Assembly: GCA_947172415.1 (NCBI GenBank)
Contig: OX359189.1
Coordinates: forward strand, 5,222,501-5,286,500
Source of the DNA: Chondrosia reniformis
Taxonomy: Eukaryota; Porifera; Demospongiae; Chondrillida; Chondrillidae
Direction of reading: 5' to 3'
Length of the DNA: 64,000 bases
In this document: positions 13,201 to 22,859 of the stretch, piece by piece
Layout: the number at the start of each line of letters is the position of its first letter
Position numbering within the stretch: the first letter of the stretch is position 1
Notes under the pieces: model-generated
Databases searched by the model: none
What the model saw: the letters and a program-made list of their open reading frames with translations, nothing else
Told to the model about the DNA's origin: nothing
Translations under genes and position numbers: made by a program

Positions 13201-16200
13201 ACAGGTGCACTAGGTGACTAACCAAAACCAGTGGCAAAGATAACAGAACTAAATATTGAGTAAAAGAGCAGCTGGCCTCTGGTTTAAAAGAAATTCGAGT
13301 ACACAGTATTGAACATATTTGTGGCATAATTTCACATACATATTCTGGTAAGACTTCCCCCTATCAGTATGTGCTTGCATGAGTACACAAGTGGTTATAT
13401 TACATGCATGCTGAATGCAATTTGCATGATACACGCAGCACTGTAATCATCACAATACTTCTTCTGTACACACAAACAATAATGGAAAAAGGCAGCCGGC
13501 TGACAGTTATTTTGAGCCTTCATTACAATATACTTACATATTTATACCCATTTGACTCTTAAGCGTAAAAAGCCAGTTTTAATATATTAATATATAAAGA
13601 CTGTATGTGTGTACATTAGTTGCGTGTGCTTACTGGAAAGTTAGGTCTTCTTCACCGTCATATTCTGCCAGTTTAAGCATTCGTTGGGCAACATCCTGCA
13701 AATTTTTCCGATCACTGCATTTGATTAAGTAAGAAGGTGTGTAGAATGCATTCATTAACATTACTGTTTATGAACCTACCTTGCTAAAGTGCTGTTAGGA
13801 TCCAATTTATGGTCTGTCTTAAGTGCTAGACGAGCAAACCTCAAGAGGTATAACTGCACACCCTGCAAAATGAAAATGAAAATGATAATGAAATGTATTT
13901 AATATTGCAGAGGCCCTGTACAACTTGAAAACGGAGCAACCTTATTTAGTAGAATACGCCAGTAAATGACCGGATATTTCAGCCTACACATTGAAGATCT
14001 ATATTGAGAGGGCAGGGTAGTCCCATGGCTGAAACGCCCTGTTGTTCATTGATTTATAGTACTTGACTGGCTCAAGAAGTTTGCCATGTTTTCAATTTAA
14101 ATTTACTTCATTAAATTAAGACATTATCTACTAGTGCTGAGCAATAGTATCAATTTTGCAATTATTGTCATAGTAATTTACTATCTTGATTGTGCAAGTG
14201 TCACAATAGTGGGTCTGGAAACAGTGGAAAGAACAAAACCAACCCTAATCTCTTAGTTCTAGCGCTGTGGATAGTTCATTATTTTAGATTCTCTGCCAAA
14301 GATGGCCTAGTTTCATTTAACCTCTTTTCTAATCATGGAATTCAACTTCAATTCATTCTTTGTCCATCAACTATGTACATTGCTTTAGTTTTTTTGTTTC
14401 CTTTATCAATGGGGTATTAGTTATATATAATAATTATTATATATAACTGAATAAGTAATGCAATTTACATTGTTGAAAAGAACTATTGTGATACTATTGA
14501 ATGTCATGATTATTGTCTCAGCAATTATTGTGATAGTAAAAAGCGCTATCACTCAGCCCTAAACATTACAATGAAATTCAGTGGAATTCTATCAAAGGGC
14601 ATTGTACAGAAGTGAAGTATTCATCTGCCGTACTGCATGTACAAAGTATTATTACTTCATGGTCAGGATCATATGATTCTCTTTTAAATAGGCTGACAGG
14701 GAAAGCTATAACACAGTTGATGTGCATTCCTTGCAGGAGTGTGCATGTAGATGAGGACTGTGGGTGCATGTGTATAGCATAGCTCAGCACCTTCAAGCAG
14801 GTAAAAGACAAGAAGGTGGAGATCTACACATAGTAAGAAGAGGAGGGAATGGAAAATGACAAACAACCTGAAGAGATCGAACCAGCAACCGTCTGATCTT
14901 TAGCCTATCCTTTAGCAGCTGAGGGGTCAGGTGAAGATCTGGAGGTCAGTGGTTCTGGTCTGGTTGGCTTCAGTTTTTCCAACCTTTACCATGTGTAGGT
15001 GTACACCCAGTCTATTTAGCACAGGAATAATAACTCACATAAATAATCATAATACTCACCTCATAAGCATACTCAGCTGCTTGCAAGAAAGTGATCTGAT
15101 CACTGGTCAAGCCAGATTCCCTTCTTTTGGCTTTCAAACAGTTTAGTATTCCACTGATTCCCTGTGTAAGCAAGTGAAAACAGCCACAGGTAATTAATAT
15201 TCTGCACGTGACTCTGCATATACGTAGTCTGACATGCATCGAAAGTTGTTCTATTGAATACCTTGGTCAGCACAACTTCATGGTCAGGTACAATGTGCCC
15301 CATGTTTCCAGCCTCTGTAAGCCCAAGGCTCCAAGACAAACTCATTTCTTCCTCCTTCAGATAAGGCATGACTTCCTTTCCACTGCCAAAAGACAGACGC
15401 TCAGTGACCCCAACAATTAGCTCCTGCATGTATCGGTGAAGTAAAGATATCTTGTAGCTTAAAGGTGGACACAGCATTCCTAGATGGATTTCAAGTATTA
15501 CCTTTGGATCCAGCCTGTACGTGTCAAAATTCTCTGAGGTGCCATAGGCAGTTTGACCAGGAGGGGCCCTGCAACAATCATTTGAAAATGAAACATTAGT
15601 CTAAGCTTAATCTAGCATTTTATATGACTGTAAATTTCACCTGTTTGATGTAAGGACCTCCCCAAGCATTTTCTTGTAGCTGTAACCCTTTCGTATCTGA
15701 ATGGGTTGCTCCATAATGTGAGCTTCTTTTTTTGACAGAAATGTGCTCATGTGAGGCAGGCGGGGTACATCAAATTTATGGTACCTGCAAATAGATAGGT
15801 TTAATATACGAGCAAACAATCAAATTAATGAACACAATTCTTATATGAGCTCCCGGATTAATATATTACTCAAGCAATTCATGAATTTCAGAACAAGCCG
15901 GCAATCTTTGTTACAAGTACTCAAACAACTCACCATGCAGAGTGCCAGCGAGCAAAGATGGTGCTCATGAGGTAGAGAACCCTCTTGGTGGGTGGGTCCC
16001 TGCCAGCATATTGATTGGTTGTCATGGTGTACAGGTACTGAATGTGGTTGTAGAATAGAAGTGGATTAGCACTCTTGAACTCCATCCAGAATGGAATAGG
16101 CGGATACAATTCATTGTGGGACAGTGGCTGCAAATCTAACTCTGCTGCACTTGGACAGTAAAAAAAGCATCCAAATTTTCCCATGACATGCGTAAGCATA

Positions 16201-16982
16201 CTATCCTTCATGAAGGCCGCCTCTGCCCGTCCATAGAGATTGCGGAGAATATCAAAGAATCTGGCAACGCTCTTTCCAAATCCAACAAAGAACAGCCCTT
16301 TCTCTTGAGGGCCACTGACACCGCTTTTAGGAACATAGGGCAGGGCCTGGCGCAAGATTTCAAAGTTAGTTCCATCTTTCTTGGAAATAACTCGTGCTCT
16401 CTTAACATGTGATCTCTCCTGCAGCCTGGGAAGGATTTCACCATAGACATCCCTGCCAACCATCTGTTCTTTGTTTGGCTGAGACAAATCATCTAGGGCC
16501 TCGTGATCGAATTTAAAGAACTGAGTGAAAGCAAATGTGGCCCCTTCACAGCTGTGGCCACTCTCAGATGGAATACCGGAAACAATGACCTCCCTTCAGT
16601 ATTGAGGGAAAAGACAGGCAGGAAGCCAAATAATGGCATTACTTAAAAACCAGTAACTATTATCTAAACTGTCCATATAGAACCTGTGTATGCATTAGTA
16701 TTCTAAGTGTAACCAATTAGGAAAACAGTACCTCCACAGGCTCATGGCGTCCACTGCGCTTCCAATTCCATCCAGAAACATTCCTCCAAAAACTTTTCCT
16801 TCATTCTTCTTGTATGCTTCAGTCACCTTGATTGGTTTGTCAAAGTGAGCAAACCAAGGTGCATGTGAGTCTTCAATTACCTAGGAAATATATATATACA
16901 TGTACATGTACATACAACACACATGAAGACTCATACAATGTAACAGTAGAACACAAACTCACACAGCATGCTAGCCCACACA

Positions 16983-17027
<45 letters not shown>

Positions 17028-20000
17028 CTTCTGGCCCCTCCTTGCCCTAATCCCTCCTACCTCTAGCATTGTTTGACAGTACTGACGTTCCTCTGCTTTC
17101 AGGTAGAACCACATGTCACCCTCTGAGTAGGCCAGCCTGCTGCTCTGTAGAGCAAAATTCTTGTCTGGTTTCAGTAGCTCAATAGCCTCGTCTACAGGCT
17201 GAAAGACTACTTTTCCAGTTGCCTTGCAGATATGCTTCCAAACTGTGGGTTGAAATCCCACATTAAAATCAGCATAATCAACCATCATGCCATTCTCAGG
17301 GGGGTGATCAGTATTTGCTTTGTCATTGATAGACCTGCAAGTTGCTGTAATGCATGGAGAATGGACCAGTGATCATGCACTATACTTTGTCCACAACTGT
17401 ATAACAACTTCTTTGACGTATAGACACACTTAGACTAAATTGAAAAAAATGCCCCAAATTGCCTTGCAGATCATGTGACTCATTACACAATAATACAAAA
17501 TATGGCCCTGCTGACATTCCAGCAAGGTTCTTTTTAACCCAGTTTCACCAGACCCTAGGCATGCAGTAGGGTCTGACTGTAAGTTTGAAAATAGTTTTCA
17601 ATTCTGTGTACAACATGTAGCTGAATACTGCAATTATTGAACAATGCAAGCTGAAAGACGTTTTGACCTTGAAGGTATTGTCAGTTACAAAAGTGAAGTG
17701 TTTATAAAGAGAAACATTGGCTCTTTTATGCAGTGGAATGCTGTCATAAATAGCCTAAAGTGTATGTTTTTGGTGAGGTTAAGAATAAATAAGTGGGTTA
17801 ATAGGATAGCAAAGTTAATTAATATTAGAAAGAAAATAAGGAAGACTCTGTACACATCAACACCACCGATATATACAGAGGAATTGTTAGGGTGGGTTTA
17901 GGATAGGATTCCATACTGTGGGCAGCTGCAGGCCACCGTTGATCCAAGTTCATAGTCTCACTGCTGATCTTGATCATGGACAGTGATACCATTCTTGGGG
18001 TCACCTTTCTTCACTGCTTGTTGAGTCTCACCTTGATCTCCCAATGGAATGAGGTGACCCCAAAAATGGTTTTCTTGTCCATGCTCATGAGTCTCACAAC
18101 ATGCATGAGAATTTTAAAACCAAATATTGGCAAAGAAAAGCTACAAAAGCACTCCAGTTCAAGATCAGCAGTGAGACAATGAACTTGGGCAGTAGCCTGC
18201 AGCTGCCCACAGTATAGAATACTATCCTAAACCCACCCTAACAATCCCCCCATAAGTGTGTTGATGTGAACACAATCTTCCTTATTTACTTCCTTGTATC
18301 AATAATTATCCTATTAAGTCACTTATTTATTCATTAGTCACCGGTCACCTCACTAAAAACGTACACTCCAAGCCATTTATGACATCACTCCACTGTATAA
18401 AAAAACCATGTGCTATGTTCAGAATTTACTAACCCTATATATCGCCATAGCCATGAGCCTCTACACTATCATAAACTAAATACATATTACGACAGTGTCC
18501 TACCAAATAATTGTATACATCTATACTGGTCTATATAATTACAGACACTTACCATCCACGGTGTGTACTAGCTTCAGCAAATTCTTTGCATACTTCTCAG
18601 ACACCTGTCTTTTGGCTAACTTTATTGTCACTTGGTAAGCATGGTCTGGGAAGAAGGGTAGGCCCTTCTGAAAAGGAGGATACTCAAATCCTTTTGCTGA
18701 ATCAGGTATTGGCACAAGAGACTCAATAATCCCCATTATTTGAACGTCTACCACCTGCAGAAAGCTATCCAGCTGGAACCTTCTTTGGGCACCATCGATA
18801 GAATCTGAAATGGATTTTAGAGTCTCTGGGTCAAACTCTCCTGCTGCATACTTCACTAGAGCATAGATTGCCAGGGCAGCCTGCTGTACATGAACGTGAT
18901 TGTCATCATTTATTCTACGAAGAAGATTGCTGACAACTACTCTCCGCTCCTCTTGCGTGAAATTGACATTTGTGCCCTTTCGATCTGGTCCTTGAAGCTG
19001 TGCAGTGATATCTAGTGGCTTTTGTACATGTTCCTTCTTGCTAACAGAGGCAATAATGATGGCACCAATCTCTGTTTCCCATTCATCAGCCGTGCTCTCT
19101 TGTGTACCTTTGAGAATTCCAAAGTTTCCAAGGTAGTCATGTCCTTTCTGTGAAATGCAAGAAAATGTACCCACATATTGGTCATTGCTTGACTGGATAT
19201 TACATGTTTCTAGATACTGTGACTCCTTCTAAATACAACATGCATTAGAAGCTACAGTTGCCAGATTGTGAGATTTTAACTATATTTTATGGCACAATAT
19301 ATATATGAGTAGAATAATTCAACGTAATGAAACATTATACCTGCAGAATCATAGATGTTTCTTCCGGAATCAGAGATAGTGGAATTCCCAGTACTTTTGC
19401 AACAATAGCAGTTCTCTTATCTGTTTCTTTGCCAGTAGTGTCCTGCTGCATAACAAAAGACATGCCATCCTAAGGTGTATATATAATTAAGACCTTTGGA
19501 CTCCTGTCAGGCCTTCTACCAAAGATCATACCTGGAGTTGTGGTACATCCACAAGGAGCAAGCCCCCCTCAACAGAGAGTGTGGACCACTCCCATCTGTC
19601 TACCAGGCTCTGTTAAATAGTCAGTAATTACTTAACTTCCCCTTGACTACTTATTGTTTATCATTAACCACACACAGTTGAATTGTTTTGATTTAGTTTG
19701 GTTTGAACTGGTTAACAATTCATCTTGCTAGCTATATATGTCACAACAACACTGTTTATTTCATTCCCTGATGATGATCCCTGTATAGGCATCGAAACGT
19801 TGGAGTTCAGGCTAGAGACAAATGATTAACTGCATGGAAAACCTACCTAGCCACACAAGCCTATTCAAAGATAAGACCTTGATCTGTTCTAGTAGACTAT
19901 ACATCTTCTAGAACAAAATTGAACATTTTGACCCGTAGGTCTTCATCATCAAGTAGGCACCTACCTGCCAGAATGGCTAAGAAAGGATGTAGTTGATTCT

Positions 20001-20893
20001 GTTTTGCAAACAGTCTTGCTGTCGCTTAGTTCTTAACGCATATACCTATGTTGTGTTATAGCTAGATCTATTCCTTGCATAGCGGTGTAACTAAATCCCT
20101 TCTCCACACGACTTCACAGCGAAAGAAGCCTAATATAGGCTATATTGCGAGGACAATCAAGATGAAGGTACACAGCTAATGACCTAGAGCAGTCTCCAAC
20201 GCTAAGTGTCAGATAGCCCCGAGACCAATTTAAAGGTTAGCCACATATCTTGTTGACCCCTGTTCCACCTGAATTTTAACAATGCTAATTCGATATCTGT
20301 ACATAATTTAATTAAGAAGCGGACTTGAGGGGCATGCAAAAAAGTACTTAGCACATGAGCCTGCCAAACAAAAGGGTTATATTCACTTTACAGCCGGCAA
20401 AGGCTCCTGACTGAGGGGAAGTACTATTAGCTTGTTACACGAGCACAGATAAGCCGTAACTCACTGTAACAGAACGGCTCACCACTGTCAAGCGGAAACA
20501 GGGAGGTATGGGGTACAAAAGCTACTACATATGTAGCTCCAATCTTTGCACCCTTTGTACAGCGAGCCTGGAGAATTTAAACTAATACAAATATTTCAAC
20601 TGCGAAAAACCACGCGTTGTATAGCTAATGTAGAGTGTTCCATTAATTAAAAAGGAAAAGGAGGCCCAGGATCTATATTTAATCCACAGTTGTGTGGTAT
20701 TTAGCTGCCATCTCTATCGGTAATACCGGAGCTGTCAACCCAGTCACTCAACTGTCAACTCTGATCATTCTGTGCAATACGACGTGTTGCAAGGAGCTAG
20801 GCAACTACGGGGTATAAATAAATATCTTACTGTTCTCTTTAGCTTTGTTGCTGTTTCAGGCCATCCTTTACTAGCTGATCTTTTCCTTTCCAT
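6661..20893 (-). CDS. DyP-type peroxidase / glycyl radical enzyme (PFL-like) fusion protein, 26 exons, 1481 aa
   Basis: Exons: 20893-20831, 19609-19532, 19445-19341, 19147-18553, 17344-17061, 16880-16732, 16593-15934, 15784-15641, 15568-15502, 15423-15262, 15161-15060, 13862-13780, 13714-13634, 11440-11302, 11221-11060, 10990-10774, 10679-10522, 10439-10314, 9613-9453, 9051-8905, 8488-8356, 8284-8147, 7632-7507, 7421-7342, 7020-6930, 6855-6661. All 25 introns have GT and AG ends and all phases agree: 4446 bases, 1481 codons plus stop. Domain order: about 235 residues unassigned, DyP peroxidase about 235-560, linker, then a whole glycyl radical enzyme about 636-1481. Key residues seen: D412, H487 and R506 (heme pocket); C1063 and E1065 (thiyl site); G1454 (radical glycine). 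The start is the only ATG in the first exon (MERKRSASK). An apparent stop at 13630-13632 lies inside a GTAAGC donor. There is no PTS1 tail (ends PHNE) and no clear secretion signal. The substrate is unknown. Gene structure is certain enough to act on; function is inferred from families. Confidence 0.9.
8147..8488 (-). other. two consecutive fusion-gene exons with an open intron extension
   Basis: Exons 8488-8356 and 8284-8147 encode MSEPFFDTTGQGLIQ to KFSTKDHPFVFQ. The second exon's frame stays open for 45 codons past the GTACTA donor. It is spliced here because the next exon (7632-7507, starting VMTGSGSFESY) restores the family pattern. Confidence 0.75.
10236..10260. repeat. (CA)n(TA)n microsatellite
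   Basis: Short alternating CA run followed by TA run, in the intron between the 10314 and 9613 exons of the fusion gene. Confidence 0.9.
10522..10679 (-). other. glycyl radical enzyme active-site exon (thiyl Cys1063)
   Basis: This 158-base exon encodes the loop SCDGCYEPMFTG. C1063 with E1065 two residues later matches the GC(V)E motif, in which Cys forms the thiyl radical and Glu acts as general base in glycerol/choline-type enzymes. A second Cys three residues earlier (C1060) is extra. The exon starts by completing a split Gly codon and ends with AAG before GTTTGC. Confidence 0.85.
11820..12120. other. probable 5' flank of the ORF1 remnant
   Basis: Non-coding on both strands within intron 13. 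Its base use is more GC-rich and word-balanced than the surrounding intron, so it probably belongs to the same inserted element. Confidence 0.3.
12120..12860 (+). pseudogene. retroelement ORF1 remnant with PHD-like zinc finger and coiled coil
   Basis: Inside the 2.2 kb intron 13 of the fusion gene, on the opposite strand. From about 12128 the plus strand reads INCICGKN, then RDWICCEGYMCW, then SCYPVAQVVV and FLCFFC, a PHD-type Cys/His-like spacing common in ORF1 of LINE-like elements. After a stop and frame change a coiled-coil segment follows (12363-12500: ECLSSLRKEMAVRIQELTQR), then a further broken piece near 12720 (NGKYIWWFELNG). Stops and shifts make it non-functional. The exact family is not identifiable. 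Confidence 0.55.
14132..14561. mobile_element. MITE, hAT-like ends (about 430 bp)
   Basis: Left end TAGTGCTGAGCAATAGTATC; right end reads back as TAGGGCTGAGTGATAGCGC. Both carry internal ATTATTG/CAATAAT inverted words. TAGGGCTGRG(Y)RATA is a typical hAT terminal sequence. No clear 8-base target duplication is visible. It lies in the intron between fusion-gene exons 15161-15060 and 13862-13780. Confidence 0.5.
14870..14950 (-). mobile_element. tRNA-derived SINE-like fragment
   Basis: On the minus strand GGTTCGATCTC is a good pol III B box and AGCTGCTAAAGGATAGG lies at A-box distance. The acceptor stem cannot be paired, so this is not a functional tRNA. Confidence 0.4.
16979..17025. repeat. 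(CA)n microsatellite
   Basis: Near-perfect CA run in the short intron between fusion-gene exons 17344-17061 and 16880-16732. It sits only about 35 bases from the 17061 donor. Confidence 0.95.
17690..18430. mobile_element. large imperfect inverted repeat (foldback element, about 740 bp)
   Basis: Left arm 17720-17990 and right arm 18140-18415 are reverse complements over most of their length. For example GTTAGGGTGGGTTTAGGATA at 17888 is matched by TATCCTAAACCCACCCTAAC near 18222, and GGGCAGCTGCAGG by CCTGCAGCTGCCC. A second nested pair (GGGGTCACC near 17997 and GGTGACCCC near 18053) folds the middle. It occupies intron 4 of the fusion gene, and its transcript would fold into a long hairpin. 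Confidence 0.75.
18691..20893 (-). other. fusion protein N-terminal region, residues 1-235
   Basis: Encoded by exons 1-3 and most of exon 4. It begins with a basic Ser/Thr-rich stretch (MERKRSASKGWPETATKLKR), which could be a nuclear or weak mitochondrial signal; neither is convincing. The rest is mostly helical-looking, with an alternating charged segment (residues about 140-200, containing EERRVVVSNLLRRINDD and HVHVQQAALAIYALVKYAAG). I do not recognise a domain. It may be an extended N-terminal part of the DyP fold. Confidence 0.5.
19764..19960. other. two hammerhead-like cores in opposite orientation
   Basis: Plus strand 19768-19798 has CTGATGA, a GAT..CCTGTATAGG..ATC hairpin, then GAAAC. 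Minus strand 19921-19950 has a related but decayed core (GATGATGAAGACC, TACG loop, GGTCAAAATG). Same family as the hairpins at 31.0, 37.8, 38.4 and 39.6 kb. Located between fusion-gene exon 2 and exon 1. Confidence 0.4.
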
Positions 20894-20969
20894 TCTGTAT
20901 GGGGACAGAGATCATCCGCTGATTCGGTGCTAGTACAGATTCTGTCTGGCGAATCTATACGGTGCAACC

Positions 20970-20984
20970 GGCATATATATGAAC
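20970..20984 (-). promoter_or_regulatory. TATA-like element upstream of the fusion gene
   Basis: TTCATATATATGC on the minus strand, about 80 bases before the ATG at 20893. The spacing fits a TATA box with a short 5' UTR, but TATATA words are common in this AT-rich DNA. Confidence 0.25.
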
Positions 20985-22009
20985 CACAAAATAACGGTAT
21001 TCATAACGTGGTATGCAGTTGAACTTTCACATCTACACAGCCCCATTCGTCTCATTCTCTTGTAAGTTGCTTGTTGTAACCCCCTACATGGACTGCTCTG
21101 TGCTTCCTATAACAACTTGCTCAAGGAATACATTGACCAGCATGAATCCTAGGCAACATCACCAACACCCATTTTCAGAACAATGGCCTAACCTGGGCTC
21201 AAGCTTCTCTTAATAGCTCCCATGAAGTCTGGTGGGCTGGGTATTTGAGTGCGGCACATGTACAGCTTACACTGTCTGCCTTCTTGCTTGGCATCAGGAC
21301 CAAGATTCTTGAGCTCACAGTTGAACACACAGGAAGAGAGTACATCCATCAGTTAGAGGTGGCATGCAGTACGAGGGGGTGCCAACCTACACTCCATCCA
21401 GGTTGGCTGCAAAGGTTTCACCGAAAGGACCAAGGGTAGTGATGACATCAATAATCAAAGTCACAATCAATGAATCCATATTATTATTATGCCCTCCATA
21501 ATCAGTAGGTCTTTCATTACAGCCCCCTCTCTTGCATGTCAATAGTATATACGTATACAGCTATTACAAGTCATAAAGTAGCAATCATATTATACCATGC
21601 ATCCCTCAACATGTCTGCAACAACTGTATTTTTAATTAATAAATGACTCCATTTCCTTGTCTGTTTAATAGGAAATGTTCTTCCCATTTGTGCCCGCACA
21701 CAAGCATGCACATGTAATCCCACATAACCAAGTGGCAGTCAGTGACAAAGGCAAGACCAACACTGTGGAAGCATACTTGGGAATGAGCATTAAGAAATAT
21801 ATCCTTACAGAAACAGGGGTGTGCTTATAAGCATAAACGGTTTGGTCAATATTATGTATTGTTTATATTTTCATCCCAACTGAGATAGGAGTGTGTCTAT
21901 TCAATGAATTAAATAAACAAAATAAAGGCTTACTATATACGTATACATACTACGAACATGGATGGATAGGCTAGGTATATATACATATATTTTAAGTTTA
22001 TCCAATGAG
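20985..22009. other. intergenic, no supported gene
   Basis: Short ORFs at 21013-21213 and 21245-21439 show no family features. Nothing else is recognisable. Confidence 0.4.
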
Positions 22010-22500
22010 TTGCTTATACCATACAGGCTGGCTACAGACTAAGACAGACTAAAGAGCTGGTGTACAACAAATGTCAGATCCTTGGTACTGCGACCAGGTC
22101 GATAGCCACACTGTGACTCTGGTACCACATGGGGGACTACATGTTGGAGCAATCACCTTGCAAGAATCCTCCTGAAGACTTTCCCGCCAGTTGAAAGAAG
22201 TGCAATGCCCCGATAATTGTCAGGGTCATTGATTGAACCCTTCTTATAGGTGGGTATAACTCTGCAGTCAACCCAGTCTTTGGGCACATCACCATTCAAC
22301 CCCTTGTTGCAGGCCTCCACCCAATAGTCAATAAGCTTCCATCCAACCTTCCAAACTTCAGATGGCACCGGTAGGCCATTCTGCCCCGGAACGTTCAAGT
22401 TTTTCAAAAATCTAATAGCATCTTCCACCTCCCGTCTGGTGATAGGTAGGTCCCATGCCTCAGCCACTGGGTGCTGTTTCAGTGCTTCACTAACAAGATC
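22010..22500 (-). pseudogene. non-LTR retrotransposon reverse transcriptase, N-terminal half (broken)
   Basis: The minus strand reads EDAIRFLKNLNVPGQNGLP, then PKDWVDCRVIPTYKKGS, NDPDNYRGIALLS and KVFRRILAR, the standard fingers region of LINE reverse transcriptases. After a stop it continues as VPESQCGYRPGRSTKDLTFV (22130-22060), the next conserved block. There is no catalytic palm in this piece. Confidence 0.85.
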
Positions 22501-22564
22501 ATGCTCAACAAAACGGTCCTGTCCCTGTAATTGGCACTTTGGAAAGAACGTGTTGACATCTAGG

Positions 22565-22745
22565 GTAGCCTATTCCCTAGTTTGGAAACATTAATGACAA
22601 TTTAATACTTGTATGTATCTGTGTATAAGTTCGCATGTTAGCACTAGCTCATTTAAAAAAGAAAAAAAAAGAGAAATTTCAGAATTTGGTCTTTTTCTGT
22701 TTATTAACCACTTTGTGAATGTTATAGAGCATCGTAACATGTTTT
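22565..22745 (+). mobile_element. dispersed repeat X, copy 1
   Basis: Shares TAGCCTATTCCCTAGTTTGG, a TTCG..AAAAAA stretch and TTAACCACTTTG with the copy at 61.8-62.06 kb, and in reverse with 24.28-24.74 kb. Non-coding; family unknown. Confidence 0.6.
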
Positions 22746-22859
22746 GGCATTTAGAAAAGCCTACACAAGTGACTGCAAGTGTATGCATGTGAGGCAACAC
22801 CAGTGAGTAAAACATATTGCGTGTTTGTAAGGGTAGCAGGAGTAATGGTCCTTTGCATA

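Larger units (their letters stand above)
6661..15960 (-). other. PFL-like glycyl radical enzyme domain, residues about 636-1481
   Basis: Starts near WHSAWYHKF in exon 7. Exons 9-13 carry the family's N-terminal pattern: DPKELIVGVTERLSFG, then GHIVPDHEVVLTKG, then FLQAAEYAYEG, then LQDVAQRMLKLAEY and FHDAVQMIFSMH. Exon 14 has GRLDQLLIGYYQRDIE, exon 16 has TVGGYTRDG and LSGGAHPILYNDD, exon 17 the active-site Cys loop, exon 23 GATPDGRLSGQPIASD, and exon 26 the radical glycine. About 845 residues, in the usual size range. The single Cys in a GCxE setting, rather than the Cys-Cys pair of true pyruvate formate lyase, points to the eliminase/lyase relatives (choline or glycerol type) or an undescribed subgroup; the substrate cannot be read. 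Confidence 0.88.
16150..18700 (-). other. DyP-type heme peroxidase domain, residues about 235-575
   Basis: The first ferredoxin-like half begins near FEYPPFQKG and includes a GFQPTVW segment (exon 5), matching the GF..xxW segment of DyP N-terminal halves. Exon 6 holds FLDGIGSA, the counterpart of the GxxDG motif, with D412 as the distal acid. Exon 7 holds QMVGRDVYGE (the usual IGR segment), SHVKRARV with H487 as proximal heme ligand, and ILRQALPYV with R506 as distal Arg, then GLFFVGF and FYCPS, the closing strand and end of the domain. DyP enzymes use H2O2 to oxidise bulky substrates. Members are common in bacteria, fungi and some protists. Heme binding is predicted, not shown. The first G of GxxDG is replaced by M409. 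Confidence 0.85.

Noticed and set aside
13630-13632. In-frame TAA that would end a separate peroxidase gene
   Set aside because: It lies inside a GTAAGC splice donor; splicing to 11440 restores the phase and the glycyl radical enzyme pattern (FHDAVQM), and the full 26-exon sum is divisible by three.
17326-17344. Acceptor TTGCAG at 17335 for exon 5 of the fusion gene
   Set aside because: It breaks the reading frame; the ATTACAG acceptor nine bases upstream (exon start 17344) keeps it.
6661-20893. Bacterial contamination as the source of the peroxidase/radical enzyme genes
   Set aside because: Twenty-five introns with GT-AG ends and host-type transposons inside them are incompatible with a bacterial contig.
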